From Pedobacter schmidteae (lineage in GTDB: Bacteria > Bacteroidota > Bacteroidia > Sphingobacteriales > Sphingobacteriaceae), in assembly GCA_945906015.1 (NCBI GenBank), contig CAMDQV010000178.1, forward strand, positions 1-5,094: 5,094 nt of DNA. The letters run 5' to 3'. Position 1 is the stretch's first letter, and the number at the start of each line of letters is the position of its first letter. Made by a program: the position numbers and the translations under genes. The notes under the pieces were generated by a model that ran no database searches, had not been told where the DNA came from, and was given only the letters and a program-made list of their open reading frames with translations. This document shows, piece after piece, positions 1 to 5,094 of this stretch.

Positions 1-1149
1 CCTGCTCTCGTAAATAATGGTCTCGCCCGGCGATTCTTCAACTCCGGCAAATAAAGATCCAGCCATGATCGTACTGGCGCCTGCAGCAATTGCTTTTGCA
101 ATATCTCCAGTTTGTTTGATACCTCCATCGGCAATCACTGGCACTCCGCTGCCCTTAAGCGCTTTAGCACACTCATATACCGCATATAATTGCGGAACAC
201 CAACACCTGCAATAATTCTGGTTGTACAAATAGAACCAGGCCCAATCCCAACCTTAACAGCATCAGCACCCGCATCAGCCAGTGCAATAGCAGCCTCGCC
301 AGTTGCAATATTTCCAACAACCACCTGAAGATCAGGATATTTTGCTTTTACATCTTTCAATTTTTGAATAACGCCCTTAGAATGCCCGTGTGCCGTGTCA
401 ATAGTAATCACATCCACTCCGGCTTTGACCAAAGCATCTACTCGCTTAATAGTATCCATGGTAACCCCAACTGCTGCACCAACCCTCAATCGTCCATGCT
501 CATCTTTACACGCATTTGGAAAATTTTTGAATTTCTGAATATCCTTAAATGTAATCAGACCGGTTAAATAACCCTGTTTATCTACAACTGGAAGTTTCTC
601 AATTTTATAATCTTGCAGGATTTCTTCTGCTTGCTTCAAGGTTGTACCCTCAGGTGCCGTAATCAGATTTTCACTGGTCATCACATCCTTTACAGGACGT
701 TTCATGTCTTTTTGAAAACGAAGATCACGGTTGGTAATAATCCCTACCAATTTTCGGTCTGATGAGATAACCGGAATTCCACCGATCTTATAATCTTTCA
801 TAATTAGAAAGGCATCTGAAACTAAGGCATTTACATCAAGGGTTACCGGATCCTGAATAATCCCACTTTCAGAACGCTTTACCTTACGCACCTCTTCTGC
901 CTGCTGCGCAATACTCATATTTTTATGAAGCATGCCTATTCCACCGGCCTGAGCAATTGCAATTGCAAGACCTGATTCTGTAACAGTATCCATAGCTGCC
1001 GAAGCAATAGGAATATTCAGTTTTATTTTACGAGTAAAATAAGTGCTGGTATCAACATCACGCGGTAAAACTTCGGAATAAGCTGGGATTAATAGTACGT
1101 CGTCATAGGTTAGGCCTTCTGCGACGAATTTTTCTGGGTCTAGATGCAT
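1..1149 (-). CDS. guaB: IMP dehydrogenase (EC 1.1.1.205), N-terminal 383 residues, 3' end cut by window edge
   Basis: This enzyme oxidises IMP to XMP with NAD+, the committed step of guanine nucleotide synthesis, in the cytoplasm. The minus-strand reading frame is open from ATG at 1149 to the left edge. The N-terminus (GLTYDDVLLIPAYSEVLPRD, about residues 12-31) and the following AAMDTVTES segment are typical of IMPDH. Two CBS domains lie at about residues 97-210, for example the segment GIPVISSDRKLVGIITNRDL. The barrel then resumes with DTAHGHS (251-257), GNIATGEAA, and the catalytic loop GPGSICTTR, in which C308 is the cysteine that forms the covalent intermediate with IMP. ADGGI (340-344) and MAGSLFAG (362-369) are phosphate-binding segments. 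The family is about 490 residues long, so roughly 105 residues, including the mobile flap, lie outside the window. No frameshift or missing residue is visible. The start fits the family N-terminus and lies about 30 bases below a predicted promoter; there is no Shine-Dalgarno sequence. Identification is secure. Confidence 0.98.
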   Translation of the reverse strand, partial: MHLDPEKFVAEGLTYDDVLLIPAYSEVLPRDVDTSTYFTRKIKLNIPIASAAMDTVTESGLAIAIAQAGGIGMLHKNMSIAQQAEEVRKVKRSESGIIQDPVTLDVNALVSDAFLIMKDYKIGGIPVISSDRKLVGIITNRDLRFQKDMKRPVKDVMTSENLITAPEGTTLKQAEEILQDYKIEKLPVVDKQGYLTGLITFKDIQKFKNFPNACKDEHGRLRVGAAVGVTMDTIKRVDALVKAGVDVITIDTAHGHSKGVIQKLKDVKAKYPDLQVVVGNIATGEAAIALADAGADAVKVGIGPGSICTTRIIAGVGVPQLYAVYECAKALKGSGVPVIADGGIKQTGDIAKAIAAGASTIMAGSLFAGVEESPGETIIYESR

Positions 1150-1181
1150 AGCAAATAATTGAGGGGTTATTACTTGCCAGG

Positions 1182-1212
1182 CAAATATAGAAATAAATAT
1201 TGAAAATCCGAA
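1182..1212 (-). promoter_or_regulatory. Predicted Bacteroidetes-type promoter of guaB
   Basis: On the minus strand TATATTTG (1189 down to 1182) matches the Bacteroidetes -7 consensus TAnnTTTG at every fixed base. Nineteen bases upstream lies TTCG (1212-1209), three of four matches to the -33 element TTTG. The start of transcription would fall near 1178, giving a leader of about 29 bases before the guaB ATG. guaB therefore probably has its own promoter rather than depending on read-through from the peptidase genes upstream. This is predicted from motif and spacing only. Confidence 0.6.
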
Positions 1213-1221
1213 TTAGGATTT
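1204..1221. repeat. Short inverted repeat (6-bp arms) at the guaB promoter
   Basis: AAATCC (1204-1209) and GGATTT (1216-1221) are perfect reverse complements separated by six bases. The repeat overlaps the predicted -33 element of guaB. It could be an operator, or a weak hairpin ending the upstream peptidase transcript, but no long T-run follows on either strand, so it is not a convincing terminator. The arms are short and AT-rich, so chance is possible. Confidence 0.4.
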
Positions 1222-1247
1222 GAACTAGAAAGTATACTATCTAATTC
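1222..1247. repeat. 26-bp imperfect palindrome centred on GTATAC
   Basis: The 26 bases read as an inverted repeat about the centre GTATAC (1232-1237). Eleven of the 13 base pairs match. The exceptions are an A:A at 1230/1239 and a C:A at 1225/1244, and the latter is a U:G wobble in minus-strand RNA. It lies between the end of the second peptidase gene and the guaB promoter. Symmetry with almost no spacer resembles a binding site for a dimeric regulator more than a terminator, since no T-run follows. Its 3' arm, CTAATTCG (1241-1248), can also pair perfectly with CGAATTAG at 1209-1216, so alternative hairpins exist. Function unknown. Confidence 0.5.
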
Positions 1248-1287
1248 GAAGCTTTTAAAACGGGCTTAGGAATCAGTTATCCTATCA

Positions 1288-2562
1288 TCATTTCTTTCCA
1301 ACAATCACTTTTTCAAAAGAATTGAAATTTAAATATTGATTAGCAAGTGCTTGTAATTCGTCAGGGCCAATATTTCTTACTGTATTGATATAATTCTTAT
1401 AATAACCATAGTCGAGGCCTGAGAAATAAACATTTTTAAATTTATCTGCATGAGATAGTGCATTTTCTAAACTTCCTAGCATTGAACCCAGCATATAATT
1501 CCTTACCAGAGCCAATTCACCTTCAGATACAGGCTGCTCTTTTAAAAGTGTAATCTCTTTTTCTATTTCAGTTAATGTAGCAGAACAAACCTCAGCACCC
1601 ACCTCTGATGCAATAAAAAAGTATCCCGTATTTTTCAATGAAACCAATGCAGAACCAATACCATAGGTAAATCCCTTATCTTCACGGATATTGGCCATTA
1701 ATCTAGAACCAAAATATCCTCCAAAAATTGTATTTAAAACCTGTAGCCCTGGAAAATCAGCATGTTTCCGGTTAATTGATACTTGTCCAATTCGGATGGC
1801 AGATTGTAAGGCATCTGCCCTTTCCAGAAAATGCTCTTGGCCAGAACCCATAGTAAATTTGAATTCATTCTCCTTTACATCAATTGAATTATTCCAATCG
1901 CTTCCAAAGTACTTGTCTATAAGTGTAATCGTATCCTCATTCACCTTCCCTGAAATGATAACTGTGCAATTTTTAGGCTGGTATGCCAACTTAAAATAGG
2001 TATTTAACTGATCTCTACTCAACTTGTCATAATCGGCAGCTGCAATATCATAGCCATACAGCGTATCACCAAACAAAACATGGCTAAATGTTTTACGGCT
2101 TAAAAAATCGTTTTTTTCCAAACTTACACTCAGCTTTTGCTTTTGATTGCGTATCAGGGTATCGAGTTCAACTTGCGGAAAGATTGAATCTGAAATAATA
2201 GCCTTTACAATGGGTAAGGTATTTGCTAGATGCTTATTTAACGTAAATAAGGTTACCGTTGAATGATCATTGGCATATTCAGTTTGAAGAAATGCGCCAT
2301 AATAATCAATTTTATCAGCAATTTGGGTTGAACTAAGCTCTGAAGTACCATCATTCAACATGGTATTGGTAGCGAATGTTTGTAGTGGTTTAGCAGAATC
2401 GTAATCAGTATTAGAGAAGATAAATTCTATGCGCACAAGATCTTGCTCTCCCCCATCAATACTGAATAGTTTTAATCCATTAGCCAGTACCAGAGGTTTA
2501 GCCCTGATCAGCTCTATATTCTCAACTTCACCATAAACCGGTGCAAGTGCTCTATCAATCAT
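1288..2562 (-). CDS. M16 family peptidase-like protein, non-catalytic (R/Y) subunit
   Basis: A 424-residue protein of the M16 (pitrilysin/insulinase, mitochondrial processing peptidase-like) fold, the usual length for a single-chain M16B half. The N-terminal domain begins with LVLANGLKLFSID (about 24-36). Where active members have HxxEH, this protein has TFATN (62-66), so both zinc histidines and the catalytic glutamate are missing. The second domain keeps the family signature GGYFGSRLMANIREDKGFTY (281-300), including R293 and Y300 at the seven-residue spacing of the substrate-binding R/Y pair of M16 enzymes. In known M16B heterodimers such a subunit partners one with the HxxEH site. The gene upstream encodes exactly that, ending one base before this ATG, so translation is probably coupled and the two products probably assemble together. 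I see no signal peptide or membrane segment, so a cytoplasmic location is inferred. The substrate is unknown. Family assignment is firm; the heterodimer is inferred. Confidence 0.93.
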   Translation of the reverse strand: MIDRALAPVYGEVENIELIRAKPLVLANGLKLFSIDGGEQDLVRIEFIFSNTDYDSAKPLQTFATNTMLNDGTSELSSTQIADKIDYYGAFLQTEYANDHSTVTLFTLNKHLANTLPIVKAIISDSIFPQVELDTLIRNQKQKLSVSLEKNDFLSRKTFSHVLFGDTLYGYDIAAADYDKLSRDQLNTYFKLAYQPKNCTVIISGKVNEDTITLIDKYFGSDWNNSIDVKENEFKFTMGSGQEHFLERADALQSAIRIGQVSINRKHADFPGLQVLNTIFGGYFGSRLMANIREDKGFTYGIGSALVSLKNTGYFFIASEVGAEVCSATLTEIEKEITLLKEQPVSEGELALVRNYMLGSMLGSLENALSHADKFKNVYFSGLDYGYYKNYINTVRNIGPDELQALANQYLNFNSFEKVIVGKK

Positions 2563-2563
2563 A

Positions 2564-3799
2564 TTAATTAGCTAAATAGTATAAAGTAGATGAATTTTCT
2601 TTCCGGAATATCTGTTTTGCCTGCGAACGAATTTCTTCAGAATTTACATCCAAGTACTTTTGCGTTTCTAAATTCAATTCATTGGCATCTCCAAGCAGTT
2701 CAAAATAGGCAAGGTTCATTGCTTTGTCAAGCAGACTCATTTCAGAAAAGACCATAGTCGATTCCATTTTGTTTTTAACCTTAGTCAACTCCGCGTCGGG
2801 TACTAATTCGGTGCTTATCCTATCCAACTCCTCCCATATTGCTGCCTCAGCAACTTCCATAGATATTCCCGGAAGGGGCTTTCCTTCAACAACAAACAAT
2901 CCAGCATCCAGACTACCTGTGAGATAAGCATTAATATCACTAAACAACTTTCTGTCTTTCAATAAATTACGAAACAATCTTGAGGAATTACCTCTTGAAA
3001 GAATATCTGAAATGAGATCAGCCGCGTAATAACCTTGTTCGATTCGTGCAGGCATATGAAACACCTTATATAGTGCATCTAAAGGCACATTCGCTTGAAA
3101 GGTCTCTTTTCTTTCGTCGGTCTGATCGTCTTCTTTAGGCAATAATCGGGGCAGTTTCTGACCTGCAGGAATAGTACCAAACCATTTTTCAGAAAGCCTT
3201 TTTACTTCTTCAAGTTTCACATCCCCACCCACTACCATAATGGCATTTGAAGGATTATAGTGACGGTTAAAAAAGGCCTTAACATCCTTAATATATGCAT
3301 TTTCTATGTGATCAAGCGACTTACCAATAGTTGCCCATTGATAAGGATGCTGCTTATAAGCCATTGGCCTTAATTTAAGCCATACATCACCATAAGGTTG
3401 GTTTAGATACCGTTGTTTAAACTCTTCGCATACCACATTTCGTTGTACTTCCAAGCTTTTTTCAGAAAAAGCAAGGCTTAGCATTCTGTCGCTTTCCAGC
3501 CAAAAGGCAGTTTCAAGGTTTACAGAAGGAAGCGTAATGTAATAATTGGTAATGTCATTGCTTGTGAAGGCATTATTCTCACCCCCCACACGCTGTAATG
3601 GTTCATCATAGGATGGAATATTGACAGAGCCCCCAAACATGAGATGTTCAAACAAATGGGCAAAGCCAGTTTGATCAGGATGTTCATCTCGGGCACCAAC
3701 ATCATACAGAATATTTACAACCGCCATTGGGGTTGTGGGGTCTTCATGTACTAGTACTTTAAGGCCATTTGCAAGAGTAAAGCGTTCGAAAGAAACCAT
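2564..3799 (-). CDS. M16 family zinc metallopeptidase, catalytic (HxxEH) subunit
   Basis: A 411-residue M16B-type peptidase. Numbered from the ATG at 3799, HLFEH (48-52) is the inverted zinc motif: H48 and H52 bind zinc and E51 activates water. The distal zinc ligand is probably E126 in VVCEEFKQR, 74 residues beyond the motif, close to the family's usual spacing. GGENNAFTSNDITNYY (about 72-87) is the conserved segment between them. In the C-terminal domain the position of the R/Y pair reads LLKDRKLFSD, with leucine (280) and serine (287) in place of Arg and Tyr, so this subunit lacks what its downstream neighbour retains. An in-frame TTG at 3811 would add four residues, but it lies only about eight bases from the predicted transcription start and adds nothing conserved, so I prefer the ATG. 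The stop TAA is one base from the next gene's ATG. No signal peptide is visible; cytoplasmic location is inferred. Peptidase class is secure, physiological substrate unknown. Confidence 0.95.
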   Translation of the reverse strand: MVSFERFTLANGLKVLVHEDPTTPMAVVNILYDVGARDEHPDQTGFAHLFEHLMFGGSVNIPSYDEPLQRVGGENNAFTSNDITNYYITLPSVNLETAFWLESDRMLSLAFSEKSLEVQRNVVCEEFKQRYLNQPYGDVWLKLRPMAYKQHPYQWATIGKSLDHIENAYIKDVKAFFNRHYNPSNAIMVVGGDVKLEEVKRLSEKWFGTIPAGQKLPRLLPKEDDQTDERKETFQANVPLDALYKVFHMPARIEQGYYAADLISDILSRGNSSRLFRNLLKDRKLFSDINAYLTGSLDAGLFVVEGKPLPGISMEVAEAAIWEELDRISTELVPDAELTKVKNKMESTMVFSEMSLLDKAMNLAYFELLGDANELNLETQKYLDVNSEEIRSQAKQIFRKENSSTLYYLAN

Positions 3800-3822
3800 A
3801 GATTGGATCAAAATTAGAAAAA

Positions 3823-3853
3823 CAAATTTACGCTTTTTTTGAACTAGATTAAA
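3823..3853 (-). promoter_or_regulatory. Predicted Bacteroidetes-type promoter of the M16 peptidase operon
   Basis: On the minus strand TAAATTTG (3830 down to 3823) is an exact match to TAnnTTTG. TTTA (3853-3850) lies 19 bases upstream and matches the -33 element TTTG at three of four positions, the same spacing seen at guaB. Transcription would start near 3819, about 20 bases before the ATG at 3799. A run of seven A residues lies in the spacer on this strand. It should drive both peptidase genes. Confidence 0.65.
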
Positions 3854-3886
3854 CGATTATTAAGGTAAAAAGTACAGAAACTAGGT

Positions 3887-3926
3887 TGATTTGCCTGCAG
3901 ATTGACTAAGAATGATTTGCGGATTG
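3887..3926. repeat. Imperfect direct repeat in the divergent intergenic region
   Basis: TGATTTGC occurs at 3887-3894 and 3913-3920, 26 bases apart. Each copy is followed by GATTG (3900-3904 and 3922-3926) after a spacer of five and one base respectively. The pair sits between the divergent peptidase and mqnC promoters. It may be a tandem regulator site or a decayed duplication; the length is close to what chance gives in AT-rich DNA. Confidence 0.3.
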
Positions 3927-3940
3927 TCATATTCTCTAAC

Positions 3941-3954
3941 CCGATATCTATCGG
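3941..3954. repeat. 14-bp palindrome CCGATA-TC-TATCGG upstream of mqnC
   Basis: CCGATA (3941-3946) and TATCGG (3949-3954) are perfect reverse complements with a two-base centre. As RNA it would form a five-pair stem with a four-base loop. It ends 14 bases before the predicted mqnC -7 element, so it covers the place where a -33 element would be. An operator is possible. It has no following T-run, so it is unlikely to be a terminator. Confidence 0.45.
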
Positions 3955-3968
3955 CTTACTAATTCTAT

Positions 3969-3976
3969 TATCTTTG
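3969..3976 (+). promoter_or_regulatory. Predicted -7 promoter element of mqnC, adjacent to the start codon
   Basis: TATCTTTG matches TAnnTTTG exactly and ends three bases before the mqnC ATG. No TTTG-like -33 element is found 18-21 bases upstream, where the palindrome at 3941-3954 lies instead. If the element is used, transcription would begin at or within a few bases of the ATG, making the mRNA leaderless. A poorer -7 candidate, TTGATTTG (3886-3893, one mismatch), would give a leader of roughly 80 bases. Confidence 0.45.
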
Positions 3977-3979
3977 AGT

Positions 3980-5094
3980 ATGATTTTTTCCGATCTGCTT
4001 TCAAGGGCTCAGGATTTTGAATTTCTTTCTGCTGAAGAAGGTTTATTCCTTTTCAAAAATGCATCAACTTCTGACTTGATGTATACCGCCAATGAGCTTC
4101 GTAAAAAGCAGGTTCCGCACAATAAAGTAACCTGGATCATTGACCGAAATGTAAATACGACCAATGTTTGTATTGCTAATTGTAAATTCTGCAATTTTTT
4201 CAGAAGGCCTGGTCATGATGAAAGTTATATCACTGATATTGAAACTTATAAAATCAAGATCGAAGAAACCTTTCGTTTCGGCGGCGATCAGCTTTTATTA
4301 CAGGGCGGACATCATCCTGACCTGGGTTTGCAATTCTATGTTGATCTTTTCAAACAACTCAAGCAATTATATCCTACCCTTAAATTACACTCTTTAGGTC
4401 CGCCTGAAATTGCCCATATCGCTAAACTCGAAGGCATTAGTCATACCGAGGTATTAAAAGCTTTAATGACCGCAGGGCTTGATTCATTACCCGGTGCAGG
4501 GGCAGAGATATTGAACGATAGGGTACGGAGATTGATCTCAAAAGGAAAATGTGGCGGACAAGAATGGCTGGATGTGATGCGTGCTGCGCACCAGTTAGGT
4601 TTGACCACCTCAGCAACCATGATGTTTGGGCATGTTGAAACACTGGAAGAACGTTTTGAGCATTTAGTTTGGCTGCGCGAAGTACAGGCAGAAAAACCGG
4701 TCGATTCTAAAGGATTTATCGCCTTTATTCCATGGCCTTTTCAGGATGATGGTACACTGCTAAAGAAAGTAAGAGGTATCACTAATCAGGTAACGGCAGA
4801 CGAATATATCCGGATGATTGCATTGAGCCGTATCATGCTGCCTAATGTGAAAAATATTCAGGCATCCTGGTTAACGATTGGGAAGCAGGTTGCCCAGATC
4901 TGTTTGCATGCCGGAGCCAACGATTTTGGCTCGATCATGATCGAAGAAAATGTAGTATCAGCTGCAGGTGCCCCACACCGATTTACCTCCCAAGGCATCC
5001 AGGATTCGATACGCGAAGCAGGCTTTGAACCTCAGCTCAGAACACAGCAATACCAGTTCAGAGATTTGCCTGAATTGACTGAACAGCAGGTGAT
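3980..5094 (+). CDS. mqnC: Cyclic dehypoxanthinyl futalosine synthase (radical SAM), 371 residues seen, 3' end cut by window edge
   Basis: MqnC is a radical SAM enzyme of the futalosine route to menaquinone. It cyclises dehypoxanthinyl futalosine to its cyclic form in the cytoplasm. The 4Fe-4S/SAM motif is CIANCKFC, with C64, C68 and C71 in CX3CX2C spacing. Family segments follow in order: LLLQGGHHPDL (105-115), HSLGPPEI (137-144), LPGAGAEIL (170-178), ATMMFGHVETLEERFEHL (from 212), FIPWPFQDDGT (about 250-260) and GANDFGSIMIEENVVSAAGA (from 312). These separate MqnC from the related MqnE and the CofG/CofH enzymes. The usual length is about 370-390 residues, so only the last few codons are missing. 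The ATG at 3980 is supported by the conserved N-terminal stretch LSAEEGLFLF (16-25); the next in-frame ATG would delete 33 residues. No Shine-Dalgarno sequence is present, and a -7 element ends three bases before the ATG. It is divergent from the peptidase genes, and no other mqn gene is in view. Identification is secure. Confidence 0.96.
   Translation, partial: MIFSDLLSRAQDFEFLSAEEGLFLFKNASTSDLMYTANELRKKQVPHNKVTWIIDRNVNTTNVCIANCKFCNFFRRPGHDESYITDIETYKIKIEETFRFGGDQLLLQGGHHPDLGLQFYVDLFKQLKQLYPTLKLHSLGPPEIAHIAKLEGISHTEVLKALMTAGLDSLPGAGAEILNDRVRRLISKGKCGGQEWLDVMRAAHQLGLTTSATMMFGHVETLEERFEHLVWLREVQAEKPVDSKGFIAFIPWPFQDDGTLLKKVRGITNQVTADEYIRMIALSRIMLPNVKNIQASWLTIGKQVAQICLHAGANDFGSIMIEENVVSAAGAPHRFTSQGIQDSIREAGFEPQLRTQQYQFRDLPELTEQQV

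Noticed and set aside
17..567. Open plus-strand frames antisense to guaB
   Set aside because: They mirror the conserved guaB coding sequence, have low-complexity translations and no promoter or family resemblance.
1150..1287. Purine or guanine riboswitch, or an intrinsic terminator, before guaB
   Set aside because: The predicted leader is only about 29 bases, no riboswitch core is recognisable, and none of the hairpins is GC-rich or followed by a T-run.
1691..1999. Plus-strand open frame inside the second M16 gene
   Set aside because: Shadow of a well-supported gene on the other strand; the product resembles nothing.
2724..2927. Plus-strand open frame inside the catalytic M16 gene
   Set aside because: Antisense to conserved coding sequence; no independent support.
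3797..3811. TTG at 3811 as the start of the catalytic M16 subunit
   Set aside because: It adds only four non-conserved residues and would leave a leader of about eight bases; the ATG at 3799 fits the family start and the predicted promoter better.
4009..4643. Open frames on both strands overlapping mqnC in other frames
   Set aside because: They overlap the radical SAM core of mqnC, which is clearly the real coding frame.
1..5094. Mobile element, CRISPR array, phage or defence system
   Set aside because: All coding space is taken by housekeeping or peptidase genes with intact frames; no transposase, terminal repeats, spacer array or tRNA-like site is visible.

Overview
This window looks like ordinary chromosomal DNA from a Bacteroidetes bacterium, probably of the Sphingobacteria/Cytophaga side (inference). 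Three observations point that way. Base composition is moderately AT-rich. No start codon has a recognisable Shine-Dalgarno sequence. Each of the three transcription units is preceded by an exact match to the Bacteroidetes -7 promoter element TAnnTTTG. A futalosine-pathway menaquinone gene fits the same assignment. Genus or species cannot be fixed from the sequence alone.

Layout: (1) positions 1-1149, minus strand, carry the first 383 codons of guaB (IMP dehydrogenase), which runs off the left edge. (2) Positions 1150-1287 are a non-coding gap holding the predicted guaB promoter and a dense group of overlapping inverted repeats. (3) Positions 1288-3799, minus strand, hold a two-gene operon of M16 zinc-metallopeptidase subunits separated by one base. 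The upstream gene carries the zinc-binding HxxEH motif. The downstream gene has lost it but keeps the substrate-binding R/Y pair. (4) Positions 3800-3979 are a divergent promoter region, with the peptidase promoter on the minus strand and the mqnC promoter on the plus strand, plus a short palindrome and a direct repeat. (5) Positions 3980-5094, plus strand, hold nearly all of mqnC (cyclic dehypoxanthinyl futalosine synthase, a radical SAM enzyme of menaquinone synthesis), which runs off the right edge.

The genes do not form one pathway: guaB makes guanine nucleotides, mqnC makes menaquinone, and the M16 pair is most likely one heterodimeric peptidase. Its two proteins have exactly complementary active-site losses, so each supplies the half the other lacks. 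I see no mobile element, CRISPR array, tRNA, rRNA or phage gene, and no strong sign of a new system. The points most worth checking are the split active site of the peptidase, the apparently leaderless mqnC transcript, and the palindromes upstream of guaB.
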